Source of the DNA: Endothia cerciana | Lineage: Eukaryota; Ascomycota; Sordariomycetes; Diaporthales; Cryphonectriaceae | DNA: 64,000 nt | Assembly (NCBI GenBank): GCA_026119935.1 | Contig: JALRMH010000072.1 | Location: 60,353-124,352, forward strand | Direction: 5' to 3' | Shown: positions 1 to 12,558 of the stretch, piece after piece | Numbering within the stretch: the first letter of the stretch is position 1 | How the letters are laid out: every line of letters begins with the position of its first letter | Program-made: the position numbers and the translations under genes | The notes under the pieces: generated by a model | Database searches by the model: none | What the model saw: the letters and a program-made list of their open reading frames with translations, nothing else | What the model was told of the DNA's origin: nothing

Positions 1-1358
1 GTCCCACGCCTCACAGGCGGCCTCGCAAGAATCGACGGTCTGCCATGCGTCTTTCCACGCCTTCACGTCCTGCACCGACTCCGGCATGGGTGGGTCGTCC
101 TTGTTGGCGGAGGTAACCCTGAACTTGTTCGACATGTTGTCCCACCACTCCCTCTTCCTCTCGAGCTCGGGGGCGATCATGTGCATGAAGAAATCACCGT
201 GGCTCAAGGGTTCCTGTTATTCCCTGTCAGCACAGGGCCGTATTGCATGCCTCCCGCCCACGTAGAACTCACGGTAAAGTCCCAGGCCTGCTCCAGCTCA
301 TAATACCTCGCCACATCCTTCGCATGTACCTTGTGCCACGAGTAGAGCGGCACACACCAGCTCCACCTCTCAAAGGCAAACGTCCAGTGGACAAGGGGGT
401 TGAAGCCGTATTGAAACGTCTCATCACCGCCATCCTCGCCAAGATGCACGCCGTAGCTGTTCAGCGCGTGGCCGAGCACCTGGTCCCCACAGCAATGGTC
501 CGCGGTATACTGCTCATACTCCTGGGATAGCTCCGGGTTCCGTCCGAAGCTCCTCTCCCACGCGCCCCTGCTCAGCGCGAAGCCAGCACCGCCCTGCGCG
601 AAGACCACGTCCGACTTGGCGGCGTAGCTGCCCAGCCAGTGCGACTCGGTGTGGTCGAACTGCGAGAGGTAGCCCAGCACGTTGGGCAGGAACAGGTACG
701 TGTCGTCCTCGGTGTAGATGTACCATTTCGCCCTCGGCCAGTTCTCACCCGCGTGCTGGACGAGCGGCATGAACTTGTACTTGTCGATGACCCAGCCGCC
801 CTGTGGGCCCCAGTCGTCGCCCTCGAGGCCCGCGGCCTCGAGGTAGACGTTGTTGGCGCCGTACTCACGCTGGGAGCGGTAGACGTCGAACTCGGGGGAG
901 CCGAGAGTCGCCCGTGTCGTGTTGGCGAGTACGTCGATGACCCGGTAGGCGCCGATCGTGTCGGGGCTGTCTGAGTAGATGACTGTGTTCTGGAGTGGGA
1001 TGCGTCCCGGGGCGAGGGTGGTCGTCAGGTGGATCAGGAGGCGCTTCCACATGGCGGTGCCGCCGGTCTTGACGATGAGCAGGACGTCCTCGGGCGAGAG
1101 CTGACCACCAACGGGCCGTTTTGGCGAGGCAGAGACGTACGGCTCATCATCTGCCGCAGGTGATGATATTATGACCGAGGCAGTCCGTAAATCTTCCTGT
1201 GTCTCATCGGATACAACCTGGATCACCGGTGTTGTGTCCCCGGGCCCGAGCTCAGGAGCACTGAGGCCGACGGGAGCAAGGAGGATGAAGAAGAGCCATA
1301 GGCAGGCCGTGATGATGATGGCCGGCACCAGCCGGTTGTTCCTGTATATGGCGCTCAT
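1..1358 (-). CDS. GT31 / fringe-like glycosyltransferase, type II membrane protein (partial, cut by window edge)
   Basis: Probably a Golgi glycosyltransferase that adds a sugar to secreted or wall glycans. The ATG at 1358 is followed by a short cytoplasmic tail and one membrane anchor (about residues 11-28), as in type II Golgi enzymes. A DxD-like metal/nucleotide-sugar motif, YTEDDTYLF, lies near residue 217, followed by a Gly-rich GGAGFALSRGAW stretch and a CCGDQVLG motif, the pattern of fungal fringe-like (GT31/DUF604) proteins. Exon 1 is 273-1358. A GTGAGT donor and an AACAG acceptor define a 59-nt phase-0 intron (214-272). Exon 2 continues 213-1 and leaves the window open, in a Cys- and Trp-containing tail. 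Acceptor sugar unknown. Divergent from the polysaccharide synthase at 2299. Confidence 0.82.
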
Positions 1359-2298
1359 GTTCAAGCCGTACAGACAGCACGGAACGTGATTTACGACCGC
1401 CCTCGTCCTCCGAGCAGGATTTGCATTATATTCGAGAGCGCGCGTAGGGAACGTTAAAGGGGGCGGACGCGGTCTTTGGTGTGGAAATATCATTAAAATC
1501 TTTCCATGTCATTTCTTGGCGTCGCATGAATCCGGAGCCCCCATTAGGCTCCTGCGGGCTGTGCAATGCAAGACGAGTGGCCCAGAGGGGGCAGAACAAA
1601 TGACCGAGACCTACAATCCTTCGTACGGCGAATCCTTCATACGGATATGACTGCTGCACCTGTCAGCCCGTATCGCTGCACGTGCGTGGTAAGCTTAAAA
1701 CTAATAGGGCTAATCAGGCACAACAACGTTACTCCCGCTGGGAACGACCCACGAGCTTATTAAAGCCCCCTATGCCTGGCGACATTGCTATTCCTATTAG
1801 AGCCCGTTCGGTCAGCCCCCGAGCCGCACTAGTGGTTTCTCCTCCCTGCTTCTGGCTAGAAGTGAGAATATGGCACTGCTTGGCCAGGCACGTAAAGGCA
1901 CCCTGGTCACAGGGCTCGCCCCTTTCGCGATGTCAGCCTGGGCCCCGGGGTGACTTATACTACTATGTAGTATGTAATACAGTACGCTGGGTGGGTCAGC
2001 CCGTCGACAGCGCAGGGCTCATTGGTGAGTTACCCCGAGATTGGGCGTTGGGGCTGAAAGGTTTTGGGCGGGCGGCTGCACGAGTCTCGGTCGTGGGCCT
2101 CGGGTAAGATTGCTTTACACGGTCGGTATGAAGTATTAAAGCCCCAGGCCTGCCATGCTGCTCATGAGGCCATCGTGGGAGGGTGCTGTACCCGCCGAGG
2201 TCGTAATTCGCACGCGTCGTTCTCTCCCTGAGCCTTTGAGCTCCTGTCTCTCGCTCCCTTCAAGCTGTGCGTTGCCTTGCCTTGTGTGAGCCGCCGCC
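1359..2298. promoter_or_regulatory. Shared divergent upstream region of the two glycosyltransferase genes
   Basis: This 940-bp gap lies between the start codons of two head-to-head glycosyltransferase genes. Open frames in it are short and show no recognisable protein. The right-hand gene begins in a strong CGCCGCCATG start context. No binding motif was identified. Confidence 0.5.
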
Positions 2299-4162
2299 AT
2301 GCTGTTGGACCAGGAACTGGGGACTGTTGTCCCGAGCACGGCGAGTCCCCGTCGAGTGCCGGTGTGGAAGCAATGCTTTCATGTGGCCTGCTGCCTGGTG
2401 TCATTACCAGTCTACTTCCTCATGACCGTCTCGAGCCAGTTCCCAATCACCCTTGATCTGCTCCTGACGATCATCCTGACCGAGCTCAACCGCTTCGTCA
2501 ACGAGAGAAGGAGGCAGGAGTTTTACATGTTCGAAAATCGGGATGAGAGCCCGATACGGGAGAAGGAGGATTGGCTCCAGTGGGAGCTGAACGTTGAAAG
2601 GGCGGCCCCGAGGCTGGATTGCATGGCGGCTGTCGTCGGATGGAGAGAGCATCCAGATTTGTTTCGCCGTGCACTGGAAAGCTACAAGGCGGCTCAGGGC
2701 TGCGTATTCATCCTGGTCGGGATCGATGGTGACCAGGCGGAGGATCAGGACATGGTCGATGTCTTCAACAAGGCTGGTCTCTACCTGTCAGATAAGCCAA
2801 AACCATCCTGCTGACCTCGAACAGACATATCCCGACCAGTCAGCGGCCATCCGCCTCGACGAGCCTCTGGGAGAGGTCGCAGAGCGGACCAGAGCTAAGC
2901 TCATTACCATCCGCCAACAGGACGAGCAGCCCATTGATGACGCCGAGATAGACAAGACGGTCATGCAACACTGCATCCAGCTTGCGCGCAACATCATCGA
3001 CCAACACCGCCTGACCATAGGCGGCGGGTCCTGCGCCGGAATCCGTCACCTCTGCATTCAACAACGGCACATGCACAAGAAGGGTATCATGTTCACCACC
3101 TTCGTCTTCTCACTCGTCATCGCCGACATCCTTGGTATCGAGTTCCTTTGGTCCTCCGATAGCGATACGATTGTCTTCCCAGACTCGCTGTCCCGGACGA
3201 TCGACAGTATCGCCGCAGACCCCAACATCGGTGGCGCATCGTCGGGGTTGGTGGTACACAACGCCGGCGAGACGACGGTCACGAAACTGGCTGCCACGGT
3301 CTACTGGGGAGAGCTTTACTTGACTCGCTCGACAACTGCGGCCACGGCCACGAGTGACTGCCAGAGCGGGCCGAGCAGCGTCTTCAGGCTATCTGCACTG
3401 CCGGACATCCTGGTGCCATGGTACCTGCAGGCTGTCATGGGGAAGAGGATGATCATCAACGAGGACAGGCACCTGACGACGAACTTGCTGATGGGCGGGT
3501 GGGGTGTCGTGTACGCCAGTGACGTCTTGACTGCCACTGACACGCCCACGACCATGAACAAATGGCTGAAGCAGCAGCTCCGTTGGGCGAGGGCGACGCA
3601 TATCGAGAGCCTGCTCATGCCGCGGGTGTATCTGAAGACCCACCCTTTGCTGTTTTTTGGTATGGCAAAACGGGAGTTTGGGCCAGTGTTGGCCGCCATT
3701 GCGGTAGTGCATTATCTCGTCACGTCGCGGGGCCTTGTCCCGGTGTCGTTTACCGATGTTGGGATGCGGCTCTTGTTCGGAATTGCCTACAACCTCCTGC
3801 GCAACCCTGATCGGTTGGGCACCAGTGGATGGGTGGCTCGAAAATGGATCCTGCCGGGCATTCTTTTCTACTACATCCCGCTGCCCGCGGTCCATGTTTG
3901 GAGCATGATGACATTAACTGCGGACGGTTGGGGCACGGCCATGCGCGCCGAGGGAGAGACGGCACCGATACCAAGAGGAGCGGAGCGGCCGAAGAATGAC
4001 ATGGGATTTTTTGTTGTTTGGATGGGCATGTTGGCAGCAGCTACGGCCAAGTGTCTGAGTCACCACCATGATCTTACCGCTCTGCACACTGGACTTTTAA
4101 TGGTAATTTGCGTCACCATCATGACGCTCATAGCATGGCGGCTCACGAAGATAAAGGCATGA
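2299..4162 (+). CDS. Hyaluronan-synthase-like GT2 polysaccharide synthase (processive, integral membrane)
   Basis: Membrane glycosyltransferase family 2 enzyme expected to polymerise a surface polysaccharide from a UDP-sugar. Two N-terminal hydrophobic segments (about residues 24-66) precede the catalytic domain. GT2 signatures are all present: WSSDSD (about 110 residues into exon 2), INEDRHLTT and KQQLRWAR (the QxxRW motif), followed by at least four hydrophobic C-terminal segments. Two exons are needed: 2299 to about 2772, and 2825-4162, about 603 residues. The acceptor at 2824 has a CTGAC branch site 12 nt upstream. The donor is unclear: a GC donor after 2772 best preserves the conserved junction, while a weak GT donor at 2761 would drop four residues. 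Divergent from the GT31 gene, so the pair may act on the same surface glycan (inference). Confidence 0.85.
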
Positions 4163-5029
4163 TGCTCGGATAAATGGCTGCATATAGACATAGAGAGGAT
4201 ATCAAATCGAAAACAAAAAAGACCTCTTGGTGTCTCAAATACTCACTCCATAAGTAATTACCTCGCCCATTCATTTACTCGTCACCATCCCTAGCGAACC
4301 TTTGCCAGGTCTGAAATGAAATCAACCCTCGCCAGAGGAGCATATCGGCATATTTGATGCAGCGCGACAAAGTATCAAACGCTGGGCTCTGTAAGCTGCT
4401 CCACAGATTACATTAGATGTGTTAAATTATCTCTCGCCGAGCCCGGATAGAAAAGTCTCACCGGCTGGTGCTGCTTACTGTCAGGGGCGCAGAGTCGCTT
4501 AACGCCAAGATGGTCAAAAACTGGGCCGATCTGCCCGGCCGACACGTTTCGCTTGTATCACTACTGCTCGTGCATCAGCTTACTACTGTCTCACTTCTCA
4601 GAGATTCCTGGTGTTCACTCGTAGCGATTGACCCAATATCTCGATATCGACCGTTTCCGACCCTACGATGTCGTACTTCCACCCTGCAAGGCATTACGAA
4701 ACAAATCGCCGACGGTCTATGACCGGGCGTGGCTTTTGCCTTTGACACCTGAATCCTGCTAGGCTGCCTCTTGTTCAGGATTGCCTAGACTTGTATGTGA
4801 TTCTGAGGCAGGTTAAAATATCAGGCAAGACTTCATTTTTCTCACTCCTTTCAGCAGACTACAACAAATCAACCATCCTCTTCACCGCCCACAGAAAACC
4901 TATCCACTTCGTTCCAAACTTTCTAGTCCTGGTGGCCCGCTAATCTTCTTGAGGCGGCGTTATAAATTTCAAGTTCTGCTTTTCATCACCCCAAAAAAAA
5001 TATAAAAAAATTTTCGACTTCCTTCCAAA
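4163..5029. other. Intergenic region with promoter of the small secreted protein
   Basis: No convincing gene. One 84-codon open frame (4468-4722) lacks family features. A TATA-like GTTATAAATTT at about 4968 lies some 60 bp upstream of the next ATG, and an A-rich leader runs to 5029. Confidence 0.4.
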
Positions 5030-5335
5030 ATGAAGTTTACCGACGCCAGCCTCCCGATACTCCTGCAAGCTCTCATGCTTGGAACAGCACAGTCGACCAT
5101 CGTCTTCAGCTCTAGGCAAGTGCTCAACACGACTGAGAACACAAGCCTATTCAAGATTGATGCCGCGAACAGCTGCGACCGCACACCATTCTTCGGACCC
5201 AGCACGTTTGAGTGCGCCAAGGAGCCCGTGACTCAAAGCCACATCTGTGCAGGTGACGAGTTGTCACAGGTTACAGCAATGGTCATGGCCGACAAGTCAG
5301 CTCCCACTTGCATGGCAAACATTTTCGGTATCTAG
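5030..5335 (+). CDS. Small secreted cysteine-containing protein (101 aa), effector-like
   Basis: The ATG at 5030 sits in a good context (TTCCAAAATGAAG), behind a TATA-like element. The first 20 or so residues (MKFTDASLPILLQALMLGTA) form a plausible secretion signal. The mature part of about 80 residues has four cysteines, which could form two disulfides, and two N-glycosylation sequons in the stretch NTTENTS. No family was recognised. Size, secretion signal and Cys content resemble fungal small secreted proteins, some of which are plant-interaction effectors; that role is only an inference. A further 3' exon cannot be excluded. Confidence 0.55.
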   Translation: MKFTDASLPILLQALMLGTAQSTIVFSSRQVLNTTENTSLFKIDAANSCDRTPFFGPSTFECAKEPVTQSHICAGDELSQVTAMVMADKSAPTCMANIFGI

Positions 5336-5671
5336 TTTGGCTTACTAGAATGCCAATGCTGACAGGGAGAGACTCTTACGATGATGATGAGTCAAGCGTT
5401 CGTGTTTAATAGATGGCGTTAGGATAACAAAGTAAGAACGGCGGGACCGTTCCACTAGGGCGTTGGAATAATGATTGCAGTAGCCCAAAGGGTACGACAG
5501 GTCAATGAATAATATCAAACTCTGAGACAGTATTCTAGTCCTTGATAGGTCCGCATATGAGTCTACGGCGTAGCCAAGTTTCAGTGCAGCCAATGCCCAT
5601 TTCGGGCTCTTCAATATATTGGTATATAATCCTAATATGACCTATCCCAAGTGCACTTGGTAGAATAAATA
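5336..5671. other. Short convergent intergenic spacer
   Basis: This lies between the 3' ends of two convergent genes. I see only AT-rich probable 3' untranslated sequence. Confidence 0.4.
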
Positions 5672-7795
5672 CTACAGGCTCAGGAAAAGCTCCAACATAG
5701 CCTGATAGTTCGGCGTGCCCAGCCCAGTCACGGGGTCCCAACCAGGTGCGCTGGAGAAGCCATCCGTGTCACAACCCTGGTTGGTTCCCTCAGTAACATC
5801 ATTCAGCACATCAGGATACGCATACAGAGTCGGGTTGATAAATCCGACAGGGCTCTTGCCCGCCGCGGCCAGCTCGTTGTTGATCAGCGTGATGATGCTG
5901 CCGAACACTGGGCTGCTCGCGCTCGTACCGTATACGTACTCCCACTCGCCGTCGATAGCGAGGACGTAGTTGGCTCCGTTGGCGCTCACGTCGGGGAACG
6001 CACGGCTGGTGCCGGTGTTGTTGTAGCGCACTGAGGTGTATGGTGGCGGGTAATCCGTGAGGAACGTGTTGACTGCGTCGGCCTGGTAGGACGGTATGTC
6101 AAAGTAGTTGGAGAAACCACCGCCGGAGTAGATGATGGTCTCGCATGCAGTCTCAGGCTGTGTGCCGGAGGCGAGGTCGGTCGTGATATCGGTACCAGTG
6201 GGGACTTGAGTCGCGCCGACGGACGTCACATAGGGGCAGGTGCCTGGGAAGGTCGGGTTGAAGCGGACGCCGTCATCGAGGCACTCACCGTTTCCAGCGA
6301 CACCTGAAAGAGGAAGTTAGATTTAGCTGCGCGATCAGCAGGCTATAGGTAGAGGGCCACTTACCATCGTCACCAGATGAGTAGAGGACGGTGACGCCGG
6401 CCAGACCGAGCTTCATGTACTCATAGCACTGACGCTGGGCGTACGCGACGGTGAAGCTTGCCTCGGTCGTTCCATACGAAGTGGAAATCACACTGGGGGC
6501 TGTGTAGTTGCCACAGTCCTGGTACTTGTAGCCACCAGGCTTCTCGTCGGGGTATGTTCCGTCAACGCCGGAGACGTCACCGCCGTCGTAAGTGCAGTAG
6601 GATCCATCAATAGCGTCGAGGAAGTTGTTGAATGATGCGCTCTCCTCGTCGTCGCCGACCTGGAATAAAGTGACTTGCTGCGGGTAAACCAGGGACTATT
6701 CGAGGCCGACAGTCAGAATCTCGACGGTTATTGTCGAGCGAGAAATAGAATTTCTCATGTGGACCGTAAGGGGCAAAAAACATACCATCGCGTACTCTAG
6801 GTCAAGGTCAGACTCGCCGTTGAAAGCGAATATCTGGATCAGCTTTTGCGGCTCTCCACCATCGACGGAGTCGAGCGTTGGCCGCAGGCCGGCGAGGTCG
6901 CTTGAGAAGTTCGCGAAGAACAGATCCAGATCCGTGGCCAGGTATGACTGGTAGCCATACTCAACAATGCCATAAGAGCTGAGGTTGTACGTGCCGGTGG
7001 TGAAGTTGTACAGAGCCCTCAGGCAGTCGAGCGTAATAGAGGTATCACAATCAGTAAGATCCGTGCTCAGGGTGGCCATGTCGATCTTGGCACCGGGCTT
7101 AGGCAGAGAAGGGGTGTTGTTGGCCGCGAGACTGGGGAGGTCGTCTCGCTTGCGCCTCTTGCGGAGGAGCTCGTCCTGGTTGGGCCTGATTGGGATGTCG
7201 AAGTGAAGGGTGGGCATGATCATGTCGATGTGGTTCTCGCTCAGATCAGATGGCACGCTGTATTCATGGCAGGCTGCGTGCGACTGGCCGTTCTTGTGAT
7301 CGAAGTAGTAATACTCGGTCTGCAGGAGCTCTTCGAGCTCGGCGACTGTCGTATCGTCGACTTCGACCCAGCCCTTGTTGAAGTGGTGGTTGATCCGCTC
7401 GGGGGCGATGCCAGCCTCAGTCAACCAATTCGTGACCGAGCCGACACTCTCCTTACTGGTTAAAGTTAGGTACACGGGATCCCATCGCGTGAGGACGGTC
7501 GTACTCACCTCGGCGCGAACTTCTCAATGATCTCGTCGGCGCTCCAGTGTTGGCCGTACTTGCTACTATGAGGATTGGAGACCTCGTCGAGGTAGTAAGG
7601 CCCCATGTCAAGGTTCCTCTGCTTCAGTCCGACCCGGAGTGGCATTTTGATGTGACCCTCGACTCTGTCACGAGCCTGCCACCCGGATGGAAGGATGTCT
7701 CGCTTCTCGTGGACAACATGGCTCGATGATTCCAGGAGAGAGGCGGATCCTAGGGCGATCAGCGAGGCCACCGCCAAGAAAGAGTGAGACCGCAT
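5672..7795 (-). CDS. Sedolisin / tripeptidyl-peptidase (MEROPS S53), secreted acid protease
   Basis: Secreted serine-carboxyl peptidase active at low pH. Four exons give 639 residues: 7509-7795, 6786-7455, 6365-6695 and 5672-6303, with introns of 53, 90 and 61 nt, all GT-AG. Exon 1 carries a signal peptide and the start of the pro-kumamolisin activation domain (typical FAPSKE junction). A KRRKRDD-type basic site marks propeptide cleavage. The S53 catalytic Glu and Asp lie in FNGESDLDLEY, the oxyanion Asp in SSGDDG, and the nucleophile Ser in GTSASSPVF. The C-terminal Ca2+ site is recognisable (DVTEG...GWDPVTGLG). The splice choices restore the conserved SLVYPQQVTLFQVGDD block. All catalytic elements look intact. 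Probable nutritional or plant-tissue-degrading role. Confidence 0.93.
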
Positions 7796-9890
7796 AGCGA
7801 CGAGCTATGTAACGAAGGATGAGAGAGGGGGTGGCTGTTGGAACACCTCCTGATAGTGAGTGATGAAGGACGGAGGCAGGCCTCACTTATGTCGTCCATC
7901 GTATGCTGCTCGATCTCCTGCGTGGACCATACTTGCAGTGTCAGAATGGTACTCCTCGCTGACCTACCGTTCCTGAACGGCTGCGCCTCAGGATACAGTA
8001 CAGTCGAAGTGGATTGTCTGTACATGGCCTTCCTATTGTGGAATCGGCTCCATATTGCCGTGAGGACGATCCGCTGGCAACGTCCAAGAGGTACCATCTT
8101 TTGTAGAGCGTAAGACGACATATAGATGCTAAAGTCTGTTCAATGCCTTGGTTACGTTCATGGATCTGAACAACTTGTCGAAGCCAAGTCCTCAGCGATC
8201 AGGTTTGTGGTCGACCACCGCAATCATGATCCAGGCATGGCGCAGAGATGGAACTTCTGAGTCAATCTGTACCTGAAATATATTGAGATCAACAGGCACC
8301 GCTAAGTGATTTTCATGAACCCAATCCAGCAGAAAGAGATCATGCCTGTTCGGTATCAGCGATGTAGTGATCGTCGTCAGCCCTGCCCAGCGAAGGAGGT
8401 GAGCAGCAGGATGCTGCCGACACCCCGTCCTATAATGAATGCCCGCAATCATATCGTCTCTGTCTTTCTGCAGGGTGAGGGCTTCTTGGCATCGGTATCC
8501 GAAGCGCTCATTGCTTCTAGAGGGTCTCCATAGCTACGTTCCATACAGAACTGACCCAACCGTTTCACTGACATTGACCTGCCTCATCCGGCAAGGCTGG
8601 CTGACGCAGCCTCGGCAAAGAGCATTAATTACCCATCAGAACATTACTATTGTCATTCTAAACACGTCTTTGGAGTAAGGCTACTTTTGTGTGGTTTTCT
8701 TTCTTTAGTCACTTGGATTAGTAAGAACCTCAAATTGCATGTTTACTTCATCAAACCACCCAGATACCGTCTCGCTGTGCTTAATCCTTTATGATGAGCC
8801 CGACAAACCCACCACCTCCTCGTCCAGCTACCTTAACTGACCGCACCCGTTGAGTCCAATCAGGCTGAACAGACACCGGAGTCTCTAAACCAGGATCAGC
8901 CTTTGCACTGAGATAGGTTGACTGGGCAGGCTTAGCCCTCAGCTGGACGAGGATTACCCGGTGTCTCATCCGTACGACACGACAACAAGTAAACCGCATT
9001 GATGTTGGTATCGTTTTCGAAAGCATATTTCCCCGAAGGACCGCTGCTAGCTTGGCCGATGCATCAGTCATCGATAGGATGCTGAGCCCGGTAGGCAAGC
9101 TCGGTGCACTTCTTCGTCACTGGCTATTTAATGTTATTTAGTGGCAAGAACGCATTGGTCAGGAAAGGCGTGAGATGGAGATTGACAGATATAGCTTGGA
9201 CTATAAGGCTGTGAATGTCAAATGTGGTCAGCAGCTACCGTTTTTATAGCCTAAATGGCATGTTCACTGACCATGAATTGAGTGTTGCTTGCAGGTGTAC
9301 TGTCTCAAGCTAGTCCTATGCAGGGAGATGCAGCTTCACCCTGTCTCCTGCCAGGAACAGTAAAGAGCGTGCTTCATGGATTGTTGGGTCATCGGCTTGC
9401 TGGCCCAGGAGACCTTGAGCTGCAGATCTAGAGCCATTGTACCAATTTCCATAAACTATGGAGAGACTCGTGTGAGGTTCAAGGCCGGTGGCAGGAGGAG
9501 CATTGGGAACGCTGTCATGCAACGCCCATATCATGTTCAGGTAAGTGAAGATGACATAACGTCTCGATATGAAGTTAAGTTAAGAATCTCGTTGCTATGT
9601 TGGTAGTGCAGTGATTTGAGAGGCGGGCTTATAGGCTTGCAAGCACAAGATATTGTTGGCAGCAAAGTCGAGGTTAATATAATCACCTGGGCAGTGCTCA
9701 ATGATCACCACAGTGGGTATTGGAGGTGACAAAGTTAGACTTTGTTCAGTCACAAGCAGCATATTAGATACTGGCGTCTGGTATCCTCGGAGAATGCAAC
9801 TGATTGGGGTTCTACAAGGTAAGCGCCGTTGCTTTGAGTAGGGGGACCCTTCGTTGGAGCTAACTTAATATCTAGGTAGGTCAGACTTCC
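7796..9890. other. 2.1-kb intergenic region, no supported gene
   Basis: Several open frames under 110 codons occur on both strands (for example 8781-9098 minus), but none has a family signature, and most would begin at non-ATG codons. The left part should hold the sedolisin promoter. The right part is downstream of the carboxylesterase. Confidence 0.35.
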
Positions 9891-11649
9891 TCAAGGTGTC
9901 GTGATCAGAGTCATGCCAGACTCATAGCACGCCCCCTCCAAACTCGCATTATTGCCACTCACATACTGTAGCACCTGTCCATCTGCCCCAAACCTCACAG
10001 CAGTACCCCCATTGTCATCATTCGTCTCATACGTCGGCCATCCCAAGCCACTGAGCCCATTATCCGGGTCCTTCACAAACGCCACAAGCAGGTCCTGCAT
10101 CTTCTGGCACGTCTCCACCTCCAGCTGGCTCACATTACCCGGCGCGATAGGCCACGAGCCGAAGAACATGTAGAGATCACTGTAGTGATATGCGCCGAGC
10201 CAGGGCACTCTGCCATCGATGTTGGAGAAGTTGCCGCCCCACTGATACCGCCACGTCTTGAGGTTGGGACTTGGCCCCGTGCTATTTTGGTAGAGGCTGT
10301 TGCGGAGCACCGAGGTGTTGTGCGCGCCACACACGGTGGATAGCGTTGCGGTGGTGACGGCCTGCTCGGACGGCCCGGCTGTGTAGTTGTGGATGGGATA
10401 TGCTACGAGGGCAGAGGCTTCGCGCGCTGTGGTGCCGATGAGCTTGGGAAGAGGAGCGATGCGATTGTCAGCATATGCTGCTGGGAAGTCATCCAGGACG
10501 AATTTGTTGTCGGCTATGAAAGGATGTCAGGCTTATCGTCATGAGTGCAAGGCAGCAAATCTATTGAGACTCACGTTGGCGAGTGAAAGAAATGGCCGGC
10601 TGAGAGGTGTTGACCAGCGATGAGTTGTCTTGATACTGGCCTATAAAGTTCTCGATCCGCGGATAAGGCACATGTCTCATGCACTCCAGCTCTGTGTCCG
10701 CGTCATCAAAATCGCAGCCCAGGCTCTTCGCCACAAAGGAGAAGTCTGAACCTGAGTAGTCCGAATTTAGTGCGTGGCCGATGGCAAAGCCTGAGCTAGA
10801 GATCGATGCTCTGACGATCGGGTTGTCTGGATACGCGAAGAGGTACATATCGGTCGCACTCGCCCCGGCTGACTGGCCCCAGAGGGTAATCTTGCTTGGG
10901 TCGCCGCCGAATGCGCCAATGTTTTCATACACCCACTCGACGGCCAGACGCTGGTCCTGCAGACCAAAGTTGGTCGAGTTATTGAGTCCCTTGGCATTTG
11001 GGAACGAGAAGACGTTGACCCGATAGTTCGTCGTGACGACGATCATGCCTCCCGCCTCCTGCGAGCGGTTGACCAGACTCGGCGGCAGCTGCGTGGGGAT
11101 ATTCACGCCACCTGTGACGTCGCCTCCGCCGGTCAGGAAGTGCAAGACCGGTAATCTGGAGTCGGCCGTTGCATTGGCGGGTGTCCATATGGCGAGGGAA
11201 AGACAGTCCTCAGCTGAATTCTGGGCCACTTCCCCGGCGAGGAGAGACTCTCCATAGTTGACGACGAGATTGCCGGTGATGTTCAGGGCCCACGCAGTTG
11301 GGATGGCGGAGACATACTGCGCACATGCGGGGCCGAAGACGGTCGAATCGATGCGCTCGGATGACGAGTCCAAGGGTGATGGGGCAGCCCAGCGGCGACT
11401 ACCTGTGGGAGGCTATAACGAGTGTCAGTCCAGTCTTCTTACACGGTATAGAGGCTTCCTCACCTTAGCATATGGGACATATTTGAACTGCCTGACATCC
11501 GGATACGTGTCGTTCAGGTCGCCAGCAAAAGTACCTGTGCGAGTCGTGACGGTGAGATTTGAAGAGGCGACACTGAGGACATCTTCATACTGGTATCCTC
11601 GTGCCAGAGGCAGACCACACGACAGTACGGCACGAAGTAAACCTCTCAT
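9891..11649 (-). CDS. Secreted type-B carboxylesterase/lipase
   Basis: Alpha/beta-hydrolase of the type-B carboxylesterase/lipase family, 548 residues from three exons: 11464-11649, 10575-11412 and 9891-10513 (introns 51 and 61 nt, GT-AG). It begins with a signal peptide (MRGLLRAVLSCGLPLARG). The PYAKPPTGSRRW block, typical of the family N-terminus, is restored only by the chosen first splice. The nucleophile Ser is in the elbow LWGQSAGASA, and the preceding ENIGAFGGDPSKIT is the family signature. The catalytic His is probably in GAYHYSDLYMFFG near the C-terminus. Ester substrate unknown; likely acts outside the cell on plant or lipid esters. No defect seen. Confidence 0.92.
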
Positions 11650-12558
11650 GGTAGCCGAGATGAGTGCTGATCTATTGCGTTACCGAGGACACACAGACGA
11701 TCGATCACATTTCAGAAATACACGATCGCGGCACTATATATACTCATGCACATCGCATCTAGCATCATTATTTCCCCCAATCTCAGCGGGACCAACGGGA
11801 ACAACGACATGCCATTAGGAATTACAAGACTTCTTTTCCCCGCCTCCCAGGTTATGGTGCCAGGAAATAACACCGCCATGACTCTTGAAAGGTGACCTAG
11901 TGGATGCCCCCTGTGGAGAACTCATCACATGAGCGGGGGACTTCTGCAAACAACAAAGCTCGCTGCACAGAATCGGCCTGTAGGAAATGAAGAAGAGCCA
12001 CAACGTCATTGCCAAGTTGCTTTGAAGATGTTGCAGAACGATGTACCGCAAAATCGTGATCGACCACACGAAAAGATGCGGGGAAGGTAGTGTAGATGGC
12101 GCCCATGGGGAGACAAATTGTGGATGATATCCCGGCCGTCCCGGAGCGAGTCGTCTCGGAGGCGAGCTCGGGTTGAGCCCGGATTGTTAGCCGGGCCATC
12201 TGGCACCGAACGCAGTCTACTGCTTAGATGTCCTGTACTTGCAAGAGTGTATGAGAGACAGGGCATTCCAACCTGAATCGAAGACTAACACGCGATATGG
12301 TATCGCAGCTCTCGGCCAGCTTGGGCAGAATGACCATCGTCTTGTTTGAAAAGATGGGAAAAGCAGATGGGTAATCACTAGAATGTTACGATTGATAAAG
12401 TAGAAGAAAGTCTGATTCTTTTCCTTTGTCTAACTTTCCTTTCAAACAATACAGTAAGTTATTGTGCCTCGCACCTACAATGCTTGTCGTGAGACCGACC
12501 AGCTTTGAGATCAGGTGATTCCATAATCATCCTAATTCTCAACTGTAGCTCCATGTCT
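11650..12558. other. Intergenic region, no supported gene
   Basis: About 0.9 kb covering the presumed carboxylesterase promoter and the 3' end of the next minus-strand gene. Overlapping minus frames at 11815-12266 show no recognisable protein. Confidence 0.35.

Noticed and set aside
8781..9098. 105-codon minus frame between the sedolisin and carboxylesterase
   Set aside because: No homology recognised, not linked to flanking exons, composition near random.
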